DNA from: Symsagittifera roscoffensis
Taxonomy: Eukaryota > Xenacoelomorpha > Acoela > Convolutidae
Length of the DNA stretch: 64,000 bases
NCBI RefSeq assembly: GCF_963678635.1
Contig: NC_087068.1
Coordinates: 41,005,649-41,069,648 of the forward strand
Direction of reading: 5' to 3'
Below the pieces are notes generated by a model. That model had not been told where the DNA came from, did no database searches, and saw only the letters and a program-made list of their open reading frames with translations. Below are positions 11,801 to 23,194 of the stretch, piece after piece (within the stretch, counting starts at the first letter, position 1; the number at the start of each line of letters is the position of its first letter). The position numbers and the translations under genes are program-made.

Positions 11801-14800
11801 CAACTGTCCGTTTCTAATCTTTCCGAAGCTCAGATACTGACAAAAAAAAAACAATGGATAATAATGCTGATTTATAATTCAGTTTCAGTCCAATTCAGTG
11901 TTCGCCAGATTATTTTCAAGTTAAACACAATCTTCAGCAAGGTTTTTATTCCAATCCAAATTTTAATCACAATATCAACCCGACATAAAAGTTAAGATCT
12001 TAGAAAATAAGTCCAGAACATTTCGAATTGATATTCTCATTTGCTGGTAATTCAATAGCTTCAGAACAATTAGTAGAGATCAAAAATCAAATTAGGCCAG
12101 TATTCGAAATTTGATGAGTATATCTCAGTTACAGCTTTTGGCACTCATCACAATAGACTCAGCCCTCATCCCAAATCTCATCAACATATAGCTTTATAGT
12201 CACATATATATTTCCCCGTGATCCTAAATATTGTCAGCTGACAAATTTATCCCAAAAATTGGAAGGTTATACGGACTGACAAACTTGAAATTGAAAACGA
12301 TTTGAATAGGTTTTTATACAGATAATATACTGTAAAGAAATTGATTAAAGTTTAGATACGTATCGTTTTAGATACGTAAGTCGATTTAGAATGGATGAAA
12401 TTTATTTTTGTTCCGACTTTCGATACGGAAGTGACGGAATATTTGTGCTCGGGGTGGGTTTTTTTTCTTCAGACAAATTTCGCTTTTAACTAGCCATTTT
12501 TGACAGAATTTTTTTTATATCATTCAATAGGTAGTGTTGTTCTGAGCTTGATTTTGAAAAGATATTTCACCTGTGATCATTTTTCGTAAAGTTATGAGGG
12601 TTTAAGGATTGCCATTTTGGTCAATTTGGGACAATTAACGCGCGATTAATTTCGCGCTATTAACGCGTAAGCGGAGATTTAAACCGTCTTTTAAATCGTT
12701 CCAAAATGGTTGAAAGAAGCTTTTTTGCCATAATTGTTTTGTTACAATGAGCAAAATCTATTCTTTTAAACTTTATATGGCGTGTGGGGTGATGATTTCA
12801 TAAAAAAAAAAATTCAAATTTCAGAAAAAAAAATTTTTCATTTTTTTATTATATTTAATTTTTTTATGTTAGTTCTGCTCGATAAACCTGAAAATGCAGT
12901 CGGAACTTTCAGGGATTTTCCCTGATACGAGCAGTCTTGTTTGATAGAAAAACAATTGATTGCATACTAGATGGTTTTAAATCATCTTAAAAGGATTTTG
13001 CAACGTAGGTAAATCATCCAAATCTCATTTAAATTGAAGTAACATATGTTGTCTTTTTGTTTGGATGCTTTGGCTAAACTTTCCTGCTCAAGAAAATCTC
13101 AAGGAGAGCTACAGAGAGCAAAAGTCACTTGGGTAGAGTTTTTTGGTGCCGCTAACTTTTGCATTTAAAGAAAATCCATTTCAAATAAAAGTTTCTGGGG
13201 GACTGAAAAAAATAATTGTGCAAGAAGTTTTCATTTGTCATTTTATAATCAACGTCATATGCTCAAGTTTGTAATGCAAATACCACATCACTTAAAATAT
13301 CAAATTAGAAAAAGTATTTTTGGTGCAGAAAAGTTAGATATTAGTCATCCTCATAGTATATGAGCTGCCTAAACATCAAAACGAAATGTCAATTGAAAAG
13401 CATATGTTAAAATTTTGTTTCCATTATTTCTATTGTTTAGTAGTCTAGAAAATGAGAACATAATCTGTTTTTATTTTGTATTAAATAGATATTTAAGTGA
13501 AATTTTTGTTACTCAAATCCGAAGGAAATTGAAACCAAAAACGTTAAAAAAATATTTCAATCAATTTTGAATGGATTGAATCTGATTTTTGAGCTACAAT
13601 CCTCAAAGAAACTAAATTGTTTTGAAATCGATGCAAGCAATTTTTCGAAAGTATCTGCTAAATTATCTGTACTAAATTGATGGCAGTCCTTTTGATGTCA
13701 GTAGGGGTCGACAATAGTAGTTAACCAATGACCTAAAATAAGTTACTTTAGGTCAGTAGTTAAGCTCAATATGAAAAGCTTAATAAAAAATTGAAAAGAC
13801 GGAATCCGTGTACAGTTGCCAGATCAGATTAATATGCGGACTACACTGACTTTTAGCGGAATCCAGAACAATCCGATAAATTGGCTTGTTTCGGAATCCG
13901 CGTCATAACAAAAATACAGACAAAAATTACGTTAGAGGTATCTATACGTGGAGTCCATGGAAGTTGTTTGAGTGGACGCCACCTAAATTGTGGAGCAGGT
14001 TGCAAGACTTGTCTCTGGAATCCAAAGATAAACAGAGACCAATTTTTTATCCAAAGATAAACAGCACAGTTTGAGCTCGTAATGGTCATATTTGGGAGAC
14101 CACAGAAGAAAACGATTGCTAATAAAACAAGATTGCTCGTATCAGGGCGAAGCCCTGAATGTTCCGACTGTCTTTTAGGGTTCATTGAGCAGCAGTAAAA
14201 ACATTAAAAAAATTAAATGAAATAAAATAAATTGAAATTTTTTTTCACTAAAATTTGAAATTTTTTATAAAAATCATCCCCCCACACGCCATATAACGTA
14301 CAAAAAGATAGATTTCTTTCCGTGTAACAAATCAATTATGGCAAATAAGTTTTGTTCAACCAACTTGGAACGATTTATAAGACGGATTAAATCTCCGCTT
14401 ACGCGTTAATAGCGCGAATTATATCGCGCGTTATTTGTCCCAAGTTCCGTCAAAAATGGCTAGTTAAAAAGTCGAAATTTGTCTGAAGAAAAAAAACCCA
14501 CCCCGAGCACAAATATTCCGTTACTTTCGTATCGAAAGTCGGAACAACAGCAATTAATCATTAAGATTACAAACTATTTTTGCTAAAAGAGGTTTTCTTT
14601 GACGATGCACAGTTTGACATTTTTTGAAGAACCAACTTGAAGTAACTGCTTATCAACTCAAAAGGCAAAAACTTGTTTATGGACAATTTGAAATTGGTGC
14701 CCATTTTGGTTGCTTTTTTCATAGAGGGTGTTGAATGAGCACAGTTTTCAAAAAAAACGGGCTAAATGTTATCAGACCTAAATTTTTGGACCTAAATTTC

Positions 14801-17800
14801 TCATTATGGGTCTGTAGGAACCCAGTTTTTCAAAAAGAGGCGGAAGGAGCTCAATTTTTGGCCACATCAGTTTGAATAGACCAAAAACAATCAGTAAACC
14901 TGAAGATTGGAAAAAACAGAGGCATCACAGAGGTTATGAATAGTAGCCAATGAGTCAGTTCCAGTCCCTCAGCGAAACTGTTTCTACAAAAGGGATAAAT
15001 GAGCCAAATTTTGAAAATATTGGTCTCCTAAATGGGCGCCATTGGGTACTTTTTCGCAGATAAACAGGGGCCCAATCGTATTAAAAATTGTGCTCATTTG
15101 GTCCCTTTTCATGGAAAAGTTCCGACCAGGGTGTTTTTGATTTATCGTTTTTATAGTTGAACTTGAGTCGAGTTAAGGGTACTCAAATGACATAAATACA
15201 TTGCAAACAATATACTTCTTTGAGAGTGTTCATGAACGGTGTATTTACTAGGGTAGCCTACTTTTTTTATTTTCAGTTTGATTGGTTTCAAACGCTAATT
15301 CCGAACAGCAGCCTAGAACAAGGGGAGACTGCTGCGTTCTGGAAGTTATGCATGTCGAGCGAAGATGTCCAGGCTACCGCGCTCTGGAACCTACAGGAGG
15401 AACTAGACCGACCGATAAAAAATAACCGCTACGAGCATTTTAAGGTAAAGTTTTCAAATTTAGGCAATGAGGTTAAATTTTTAAGTTACCAAATTAGTTT
15501 TGCTTGGCAAAAATGATAGTTACGCCAGCGGCTGAAAACTTTTACCATAACATTTGAAAGATTTTGTTTGTTAAAGAAGTTCAACAATGAACAGTAATTT
15601 GAACTCATTATGAACACCAATTTGCTTGAGCTCTACTTTTTTTTACTTTGCGCTACATATTCCTCAAGGATTTGACCCCTAACTGACCCAAACGGTATCG
15701 CCGTTTTGTACTGTTTTGAGATATCTAGTTTGGCTAAAGAATCCTTAAATTTTCTTAAGGCAGAATAGGCGCCAAATTATACTAATTTTGATTGATCTTC
15801 TATAAATAAGGTCTCTATAGTGATTTGAGAGTCTCTAAAAATTCTATATCCAGGCCCTGCAGAACATTATAAGGACCCTTTTTTGACGAAATTTTCTGCG
15901 CCGCATGCACAGTTTTAAAAAATCAGGTCAAAGTGCCTTTTTAGACACTTTTCGCAAACTGAAGACCAAATAATTCGTTTCAAAATTATTATATATTGAC
16001 GCCAAAAACCCCTTGAAAAATTTAAGGGTTGGTGGCCGAGAATGAATGTCATGAAACAATACCAAACAGGATCTCGCACGCAACTTCCTTTTCAAATTAA
16101 AGTTTTTGAAGTGAGTAAGATAAAAACGTAGCTCTTTCTTACTTACGCCGCTGTTCAAAAAAGTCTCCGCGTTGGAGTTCCATGAATGATAGTTTTTTTA
16201 ACTCTATTTAACCCTACTTAACTCTACCTAACCTAGATGAAGTTTAAATTAACTGGTTATTGACAATTTTAACTCTACTTAACCTAGATGAAGTTCAAAA
16301 TAATCGGTTATTGACTATTTGAAATGAAACATAATTTCACTTATTTTAAAGCAATTAATTTAGTCGATTATACTGAATTACAACTATACAATTTTTTCTA
16401 AAAGCAATCTAACACTTCAGAACGCCTTACAAAAAATGATTTGATGTCGTATCCTGAATGTGTTTGTTGAAAGATTTGACCTGAAAAAAGGTTCTACAAA
16501 AAACATTCTAAAGCCTTCATACAACGTCAAGCTTAGCCTATTTTTTTTGAAAGTTAGAGTAAAGTTATTCTAATTTTTCTTAAAACTCTTTGACCCGCGT
16601 CTCCCAATCTCTGTCCCTGACTCCTTTCTGTTTTCTTTCTTTTTACGAGATTTGAAAAATATCTTATTCACTTGACCTTTTTTTGGTCTAATCGAAACTA
16701 TAGAATTCGCAGACAATAACATTTGCATCAAATTACTTTTGTTTTTCTGCACTTCAAGAAATTGCACTTAAAGCAGTTTGAGTATCAGTTATGAATAAGT
16801 TAGCGTTTGAATTGGCATCATTTGCGTAACTTTACGATTCTATTGGCACCAGCTAACAATCTTCAGCGCCCTCAAAGAGAATGATAGGTTTATTGATAGG
16901 CCTAGTATAATCGCCGGTTGACAATGGTATTGCTGCAGGCCGGGCATTGCCATCGTTACCGAAGTTCATCTGCATGATTCGCACTAACACTTACTTTAGT
17001 GGACAAAACTAAACGCATATCATTGACCGACAGCAAAAGATCTGAGCTACAAGTTTAAATTTTTCAAAAACGAAGAGCTTACCAAATTTTACCGGGTCTG
17101 GAAACGCCAGTTTTTACCATAACCACTACGTTTTGAATCGTAGTGAACTCTTTCTCGAATTAGTCGAGAAAGAATTGTTCATGCTTTGAAATATTTTAAG
17201 CAGTAATTCGAATGGTTCAGTATGGCAACTTTAATAAACTCAGCTGTTTCGTACAATTTCGCGCTTCTTGAAAAGCTTGCTAAAAATGGTTATAAAGAGC
17301 ATTTTGGGACCCAGAAAAAATTCATTAGTTTTCAAAATAAAGTTTGGGGTTTTCAAAGAGGTAGCTCTGATCATTTGCTCTTGATCTATAAAAAAAGATT
17401 TGATTAAAACCCAGCTAGTTTTGTTCAAAATCATCCTTGAAAACAAGCATTTCAGAAAATGAAACTTGAACTTGCGCTCAAAATTGTCACGAGTGAAAAG
17501 TATTTACGAATATTTTCTTCAATCATTAAAAATAAAACCTTCAAATTTTATTCGAGGTTGAAGAGCAGAGAACCACTTCGCAGAGAAAATAACATGTTTT
17601 TACATTTTTTGTCGCGTCTTTCCCTCACACGCAGTTTCTAATTCAACGTAATATTTATGAAACCATGGCCAAATATGTATTGTTTTGTCTTATATACTCT
17701 ACGGATTCACAAAAACCCGCGTCGGACTTCTATGGATAGTGAACAGTTTGTCTTACTCTTTCAGCTATCTAAGAAACACCTTAGAATTTCCTTAAAATCT

Positions 17801-20800
17801 TTTGGAAAACCCCATATTTTAAAACCTCTATACAACGTCAAATGTAGTTTGTTTTTTTCACAACTTCCATTAACCGTGCACCATTAATGGATTTTCTAAA
17901 ATGAAAAATCGCATTAATTAATTTTCAACTAGGCCACTAATTACGGTTACTAGCTAAGCTCTCATTGGACAACTTGAACAACTCAATTTACTTACGCGCT
18001 GAATGCCATTCCGCATCGCGACACATAATTACGCCTACCCACTACAAAGAGCTTTTTTAATTCAATAAAGCATTTTGGGACGAGAAAACTGTGGAGAAGG
18101 TCTAAAACCGTTAAATTGCATTGTTCAAAAAAGGATTTTTTTTTGTTTTCCATTAAAGGTATAATTCATTTTCACAGGATGTGAAAAAATAAGTGAACTT
18201 CTGTTTGTTGCAATCGAACTATTAGGATTCATAAACGACCTCATTTCGCATCAGTTGAAGTTTTTTGGTATGAGTTTGCAATATCAGCAACCCACTATTT
18301 TGGCATTTGAACAGAGTAAACACGGGGAGATACTGGCAAACGCATTTGAAAATTTATTAAATGGCAAGCAGTAAGGCATGCAAGTTCTATGCTCAAGTCT
18401 GATTGGCTGAAAAAAAAGCGAATTATCTCCTCACGCTTTTGATTAAAGAAGGATACAGTTCCCTTAATCCGACCAGGGAAACAAAAACTCTGACAAATTG
18501 AGACACGCAGTGTCAAGATGGAAACAAAATTCGAGATGCAATACAGACTGCTGCTTATCTGATATGAAAAGTGGCTGTGTGAAAAATTTGAATCATTTGT
18601 ACATTATGGGAAAAGTTTGAACAAAAGACCCAATTTTGAAAAAAAAATTTCACACTCACACGTGTTTTTTACTTTCCAATTTGTTTTGGTTGATTGTTCA
18701 AGGAAAGTCATTGCACTGGTGTTTCGATTTCGTATTTGAAAATTTAGTGCACTATCTGAAACTCTTTAAATCTTGAAAAGTTTAACTCTTGCACTAGTGC
18801 TTCAAATATGGCACTTATTTCTCAGATATTGAAATACTGATACAAGTATTGCACTGTTTTTTTTTCTTCAAAAATGGCACAGAATATCACTGCACACGCA
18901 TGTTTCATGCACTCCTTGATGGCAACATTACGCATAAATTTACGGTAGTTTATATATTGTTTGGAATGAGTTTGCATTTTCAGCAACTCACGATATTCGC
19001 ATTTGAACATATTCTGAAAACTTAAGATAATGTTATATATAAAATGAAAGTCGAAATGTGCTGTGGACGCAATGTTTAACTGAACACAATGTTTTAGCTT
19101 TTTCAAATGCAACATTAAAAAAATTCTTTGGGACTAACATTTAAAAGAAGGCCAAGACTACTCTAGAACTTTCGAATAATTTCTTTTGTCTGGAATATTC
19201 AAAAATCTTTTTGACAAAAGTTCAATTCTTTAGACAAGATGAACTCGATTCATTTTCAAGGCTAGAAAGTGTCTGTCCTTTTTTCCGAAAGTTTGTTTTT
19301 TGGATTGGCTTTATTCCGAAACGAAATAATTTGAAACTGCAACCTCCTTGCTAGAAAAACTAGCTTTTCGCAAACCTATGCGCGCTATGAAATAATTTGA
19401 ATTTTTTCAAAGTTTCATTGCCTGAATAGCTTGCTCAGAAAAACGTTGAAGTATCTCAAACAATTTCACAGACCGAATCGTCTTGCGAAAAGCTTAAGTT
19501 TTACGAAGCAAACCTTTTCGCAAACTTTTTCTATGCATTTTTCGCAAACCGGTTTGTTCTTTGAAATAATTTCTAAGTTTCATTGCTTCAATAGCGAGTC
19601 TAGAAAATCTTATGTTTTTCGCAAACCGATTTGTTCTATGAAGTAACTTGAAGCTCAAAGTTGCAGAGCTGCAATAGTTTGCCTAGAATAAACTAAACAT
19701 TTTGCGAACGTATTTGGTCTCTAAAATTACTTTTGAACGTTCAATTTATAAACAGCTTGCCTACCGATTTGTTTTGTCAAATCGCTCGAAATATCGTTAA
19801 ATAAGTAAATAACGAAAAATATTAAGTTTCATCGCTTGAATAGGTTGCTCAGAAAACTTAATTTTCTTGGCATCCGATTTGCTTCATGAGAATTTTGTTA
19901 AAGTTTCTTTTGAAAATTTTAAACTTTTGCCATTTGATTTGTTCATTGAAATACTTGAAATTTTTGGGAATCTTCATAGCAGAAAAAGCTTGCTTAGACT
20001 AACTTAAATTCGAGGCCATCCGATTCGTTTCATGAGTTTTGTTGAAAAATATCAAAGTTTCAAAATTAATAGCTTGCTGAAAGAAATTCAAACTCTTGTT
20101 ATCCGATTAGCTCTTTGAAATAACTTGAAATTTTTCAAAGTATCTTAGCTTGAAGAGCTTGAATGGAAAAATTTCGCAAAACCATTCTATCTAAGAAAGA
20201 CGAAGTATTTACTGACTACAAGTTTCTTAGCTGGAATAGCTTGCTTGGTAAAACTTAACGTTTCTCCATCCGATTCGCTCCATCAGATAAATTGAAATAT
20301 TTCAAATTTTTATAGCTGGAATTGCTGGCATAGAAAATTTTGAATTAATTGCGAACTGAATTGATTTATGAAGTGAAATTAACTTTCAGTGCTGCTGCAA
20401 TGGCTTTAATAGATTTAATTAGACATTTTTTTGTCCGATTCGCTACATAAAATAAGTTGGAGTCTTCAATTTTTCATAACTAATAGCTTGCTTAGTAAAA
20501 TTTGATTTTTTTGCCATCCTATTAGCTCTATGAGAAAAAAACTTGATATATTTCAAAGTATCATAGCTTGAATGGCTTCAATTAAAAAATTTTTCGAAAC
20601 GATTCGATCTAAGAACAACGTAAGAAACAAAGTATTTCACAAATTCTTAGTAGGATTGGCTTGCTTAGAAAATCTTGAACGTTTCGTCATTAGGTCCGAT
20701 TTACGAAACTATTTGAAAAAATTCGAAGTTTCATTGCAAGATTAGCTTCCTTCAAAAACTAACAGAAACTGGTTCGATCCATGATATGTCTTAAAATTTT

Positions 20801-22617
20801 GTAGCTAAATTAGCTTGTTAAGAAACTCTTGAACTTATCGCAAACTGATTTGGTCTATGAAATAACTTAAAATATTCGAAGTTTCATTGCTTAAATAGCT
20901 TCAATAGAAATGGTTTTACATTTGGTCATCTGATTCGCTGCATGAAATACTTTATATTATCTCAAAGTTTCATATCTGGAGTAGCTTGCTAAGAAATTCT
21001 TCGCCTTCCGATTTCATTCATGAAAAAACTGTAGCTTGGTTCCGTAAACTGAAAACTCTTGCAACCCGATGCGGTTCATAAAATTTAAAAATTTTCAAAC
21101 CAGTTTACGATATGGCTACACTTAAACTTTTAAAGTTTCTCTGCTTGATCAGAACAGCAACTAACTTTTTTCCTGCTGATCAAGCGTTCGTGGGCTTGCT
21201 AGTATTTTTTCAAGTTTGACCTCAAGGCATGACTGGCTTTCATATGGTGGAGAAGGGGGCGGTGGTGAAGTGGTTACGTCTCCGCCTGTCAAAGGTCGGA
21301 TGTTCGAGGCCCACCATGATCCGTGCTCGTTGCTTGAGGGCGAGGCAACATTACCCAGCCCACAAAAATAGCTTAAAAAAATTGCATGTAAATCTTAACC
21401 AGGGTTACAACAGCGGTTATCCGCGAAGAGCTGAACAGCTCGTACGTTGGTCCTTCGCCTTGTGGATAAATGGTCTTAATAAAATACTCCGTTGCTCTGT
21501 GCGAACAATAATGACAACGAGTAATTCATCGATGTATTTTTTTTAAGGTTCTGAAGTATATTGCACTCCATATCGACCAGCTTCTGGAAATGCTTCCAGC
21601 TATAAAGACAGCCGGTGGCGTTTCCTCTCTGCAGAAGTGTGGTGATGCCTATCAGATAGTGGGACTTTTCTTCTATGGGTTGAGCTGTTGCCCAGCAGAG
21701 GTACAGTGCAAACATCCGGTAGTTCAAAAAAATCCGTTAATTGGGAATCTAATTCGTAAGATCCGTTCGTTGAATTGTTATAATTGGGATCTCTATAAGT
21801 TGACTTCTTTCATTTAACCATCCCCCCTCCACATCTACACACGCATACATAAAAAATCAAAGGTTCTGCTCGCATAGTTTTTTTCTACGGCAAAAAGCGG
21901 TTAAAACAAATCTGTTAATATTAGTAATTTTGTTCACAAGGCCACGATTCAATGCATTGTCAAGAATAAAAATTGTTTCAAGGGTAGGGGTGGAGTGTAA
22001 GGAGGGCTTCATGTGGTTGAATTTTTTAAAATAGAGCCTCCTTTAATGGGTTAAATTTGGTGTAAAAGAACCTCGCCCAGTTGCCTGAATTTGTTTGAAA
22101 AGTATTACGTAACTTCGGTTGATTGCACTATCGGATGTTCGCACTAGGGAGAAGGTCGACGGTTTGCTCTGCCGAGTGTGGGCAGAAATGTGGCTTGGGT
22201 TAACTTCCGGAATGAGATGCGTCGTATTCAAATAGAGAAGATGCAAAAAGCAGCCCCTAAACGATAATCAGCCGCAGAACAACAATTTGCCGCAGAACAT
22301 CAACCCACAGCAGCACAAAAATCAGCAGTCTAACAACAAGCAGCAGCACAAATGAGGATAAAAAGCAAAACATAGAAAAAAAAACAAAGAATAAGCCAAA
22401 TCATACGGGACTTTCCAGGAACAACTGAAACAAATTTTTGTACTCTTATTTTATGATATTACATGCAACAACAAAACTTCTAGTAACTGAGCTTAACAAA
22501 TAAATCCGTTCATGTTTTGTGTTTGTCTTTAAACAGTTTGAGCAAGTTCAGGAGCAAATCCTTGCAGTTTGGTCTTCCATCAAAAAATGTTTACGTGAGC
22601 AAAAACAATGCTTTTGA
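8627..22617 (+). CDS. Unidentified protein, last five exons (281 residues, 5' partial)
   Basis: Five exons join as 8627-8835, 9797-10031, 15277-15444, 21548-21700 and 22537-22617. All introns are GT-AG and all phases agree (phase 2, 0, 0, 0); the joined length is 846 nt, exactly 282 codons including TGA. The peptides are complex, with W, C, Y and P spread through them, unlike the surrounding junk. Notable segments are 'SGFYTPFPDPYDDQC' in the first exon, a charged helical stretch ending 'KWLYDKYNSPQ' in the second and a lysine-rich C-terminus with 'AVWSSIKKC'. No signal peptide, membrane segment or known catalytic motif is visible. I do not recognise the family. The first exon opens at a splice acceptor without a Met, so further exons lie upstream and were not found. 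Small extra exons inside the 5-6 kb introns cannot be excluded. Confidence 0.7.
8836..9796 (+). other. Intron a-b
   Basis: 961-bp GT-AG intron of AT-rich sequence. I see no repeat family or internal gene in it. Confidence 0.6.
9797..10031 (+). CDS. Exon b of the unidentified + strand gene
   Basis: Acceptor 'TTTTTGTTCCAG', donor 'CCCCAA|GTGAGT'. One base completes the split codon, then 78 codons follow, including SPGVNWNAYQIMSG and WTEYAKQLANH. It ends in phase 0. Confidence 0.75.
10920..11650. repeat. TTATAAT-rich simple-sequence tract
   Basis: Many overlapping copies of 'GATTATAATTGATTAT'-like words on both strands, e.g. around 10925-11050, 11450-11480 and 11520-11610. Most words are near-palindromic, so the region can form many short cruciforms. 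Confidence 0.7.
12408..12941 (+). mobile_element. HINE/Helentron-like non-autonomous repeat, copy A
   Basis: Starts 'TTGTTCCGACTTTCGATACG', contains 'ATTAACGCGCG' and 'ATTAACGCGTAAGCGGAG', then 'GGCGTGTGGGG', and ends with a short hairpin ('CAGGGATTTTCCCTG') followed by 'ATACGAGCAGTCTTGTT'. Subterminal inverted words 'GTTCCGACT'/'AGTCGGAAC' and a 3' hairpin are the layout I know from Helentron-associated (HINE/DINE-1) elements. No ORF. Confidence 0.6.
13975..14086 (+). repeat. Fragment related to the TA-flanked MITE family
   Basis: Shares 'GACTTGTCTCTGGAATCCA' and the terminal words 'GCACAGTTTG'/'CTCGTAATG' with the MITE at 28921-29122. Its left end is not recognisable, so it is probably truncated. 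Confidence 0.4.
14127..14547 (-). mobile_element. HINE/Helentron-like repeat, copy B
   Basis: Same family as copy A in reverse orientation. It opens with 'ACAAGATTGCTCGTATCAGG' and the 'CAGGGCGAAGCCCTG' hairpin, and closes with 'CGTATCGAAAGTCGGAACAA'. Confidence 0.6.
15277..15444 (+). CDS. Exon c of the unidentified + strand gene
   Basis: Acceptor 'TTTTTATTTTCAG', donor 'TTTAAG|GTAAAG'. 56 codons, phase 0 at both ends, starting FDWFQTLIPNSS and ending NNRYEHFK. Confidence 0.75.
19320..21150. repeat. Degenerate minisatellite, about 90-110 bp per unit
   Basis: Units cycle through 'TTTCGCAAACCGATTTG'-like, 'TCTATGAAATAACTTGAA', 'TTTCAAAGTTTCATTGC' and 'TTGAATAGCTTGCTTAGAAAA' in variable form. 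At least about 15 diverged repeats can be followed by eye. No coding frame persists. Confidence 0.7.
21250..21370 (+). mobile_element. tRNA-derived SINE (tRNA-Asp-like head)
   Basis: 'GGTGGTGAAGTGGTTACG' resembles a pol III A box, 'ATGTTCGAGGCCC' a B box, and between them 'CCGCCTGTCA' equals the anticodon-loop region of tRNA-Asp(GUC) as I recall it. The acceptor and anticodon stems no longer pair properly, so it is not a functional tRNA. The tail after about 21330 is unclassified and may run to about 21510. It lies about 180 bp before exon d. Confidence 0.55.
21548..21700 (+). CDS. Exon d of the unidentified + strand gene
   Basis: Acceptor 'TATTTTTTTTAAG', donor 'GCAGAG|GTACAG'. 51 codons, phase 0 at both ends, starting VLKYIALHIDQLLEMLP; helical with a cysteine pair near the end (LSCCPAE). 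Confidence 0.75.
21701..22536 (+). other. Intron d-e
   Basis: 836-bp GT-AG intron. 22256-22370 is rich in CAGCA/ACAACA words. No other feature seen. Confidence 0.6.
22537..22617 (+). CDS. Terminal exon e of the unidentified + strand gene
   Basis: Acceptor 'TGTCTTTAAACAG', then 26 codons starting FEQVQEQILAVW and TGA at 22615-22617. AATAAA hexamers follow at 22734 and 22763. Confidence 0.65.
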   Translation, partial: FEQVQEQILAVWSSIKKCLREQKQCF

Positions 22618-22733
22618 GTACAAAGTACCGAAAGTAGACAGAAGCTTGACTTTCAGTTATGGCAGTGGTCCTCGCCCATTCATAATTGTTAAAACATGGA
22701 GATAAAATTCAGTATCATGCAGTAACATGCAGT

Positions 22734-22768
22734 AATAAAATGAAAAAACTAAATGTAACAAAAATAAA
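22734..22768 (+). promoter_or_regulatory. Possible polyadenylation signals
   Basis: Two AATAAA hexamers (22734-22739 and 22763-22768), 117 and 146 nt downstream of the TGA of the + strand gene. Such hexamers are frequent in AT-rich DNA, so position is the only support. Confidence 0.4.
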
Positions 22769-22804
22769 ACGAAAGTTTTAATTAAGAGTTTGATAAGATT
22801 TTTG

Positions 22805-23194
22805 CAAAAATCATCCACTACACGCCGTATGAAGTACAAAGCGATACATTTCGCTCCTTAAAACAATTGAATTGTGGCGAATACGCATCTTTCATCAAAT
22901 TTGAAGTGATTTCTAGGACGGCTTGAATCTCGGCTGACACGTTAATAGTGCAAAATATATCGCGAATTAATTGTCCCACACTGACCAAAATGGCAGTCTT
23001 TAGACACCCCATAACTTTACGAAAAATGATCACAGGTAAAATATATTTTTAATTTTAAGCTCACGACAACAAAACTTTTTGAAGGATATTTTAAAACGTT
23101 CGTAAAAAATGTCTAGTTAAAAATCAAAACTTGTCTAAGAAAAGCCACTCTGAGCACAATTATTCCGTTAATTTCGTTACGAAAGTGGGAATGA
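22805..23194 (-). mobile_element. HINE/Helentron-like repeat, copy C (truncated)
   Basis: Contains the 'CACGCCGTATGAAGTAC', 'ATATCGCGAATTAATTGTCCC' and 'AAAAATGATCACAGGT' words of the family in minus orientation, and ends near 'TTACGAAAGTGGGAA'. The hairpin end is missing, replaced by the sequence after exon e. Confidence 0.5.

Larger units (their letters stand above)
10032..15276 (+). other. Intron b-c with repeat insertions
   Basis: 5.2-kb GT-AG intron. It holds diverged satellite units (about 10440-10920), an AT-rich tract full of TTATAAT/ATTATAA motifs (10920-11650) and two HINE-like repeats in opposite orientation (12408-12941 and 14127-14547). Between them, 13.97-14.08 kb is a fragment related to the TA-flanked MITE family. 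The rest is unremarkable. Confidence 0.6.
15445..21547 (+). other. Intron c-d, repeat-filled
   Basis: 6.1-kb GT-AG intron. It holds a short tandem duplication with 'AACCTAGATGAAGTT' (16205-16320), a pair of related segments at about 18240-18320 and 18955-19020 (both with 'ATGAGTTTGCA' and 'GCATTTGAACA'), a long minisatellite (about 19320-21150) and a SINE just before exon d. 15.5-16.2 and 16.4-18.2 kb show nothing I can name. Confidence 0.55.

Noticed and set aside
19320-21150. CRISPR-like array
   Set aside because: Repeats diverge continuously, with no constant repeat or unique spacer, in eukaryotic intronic DNA. It is a minisatellite.
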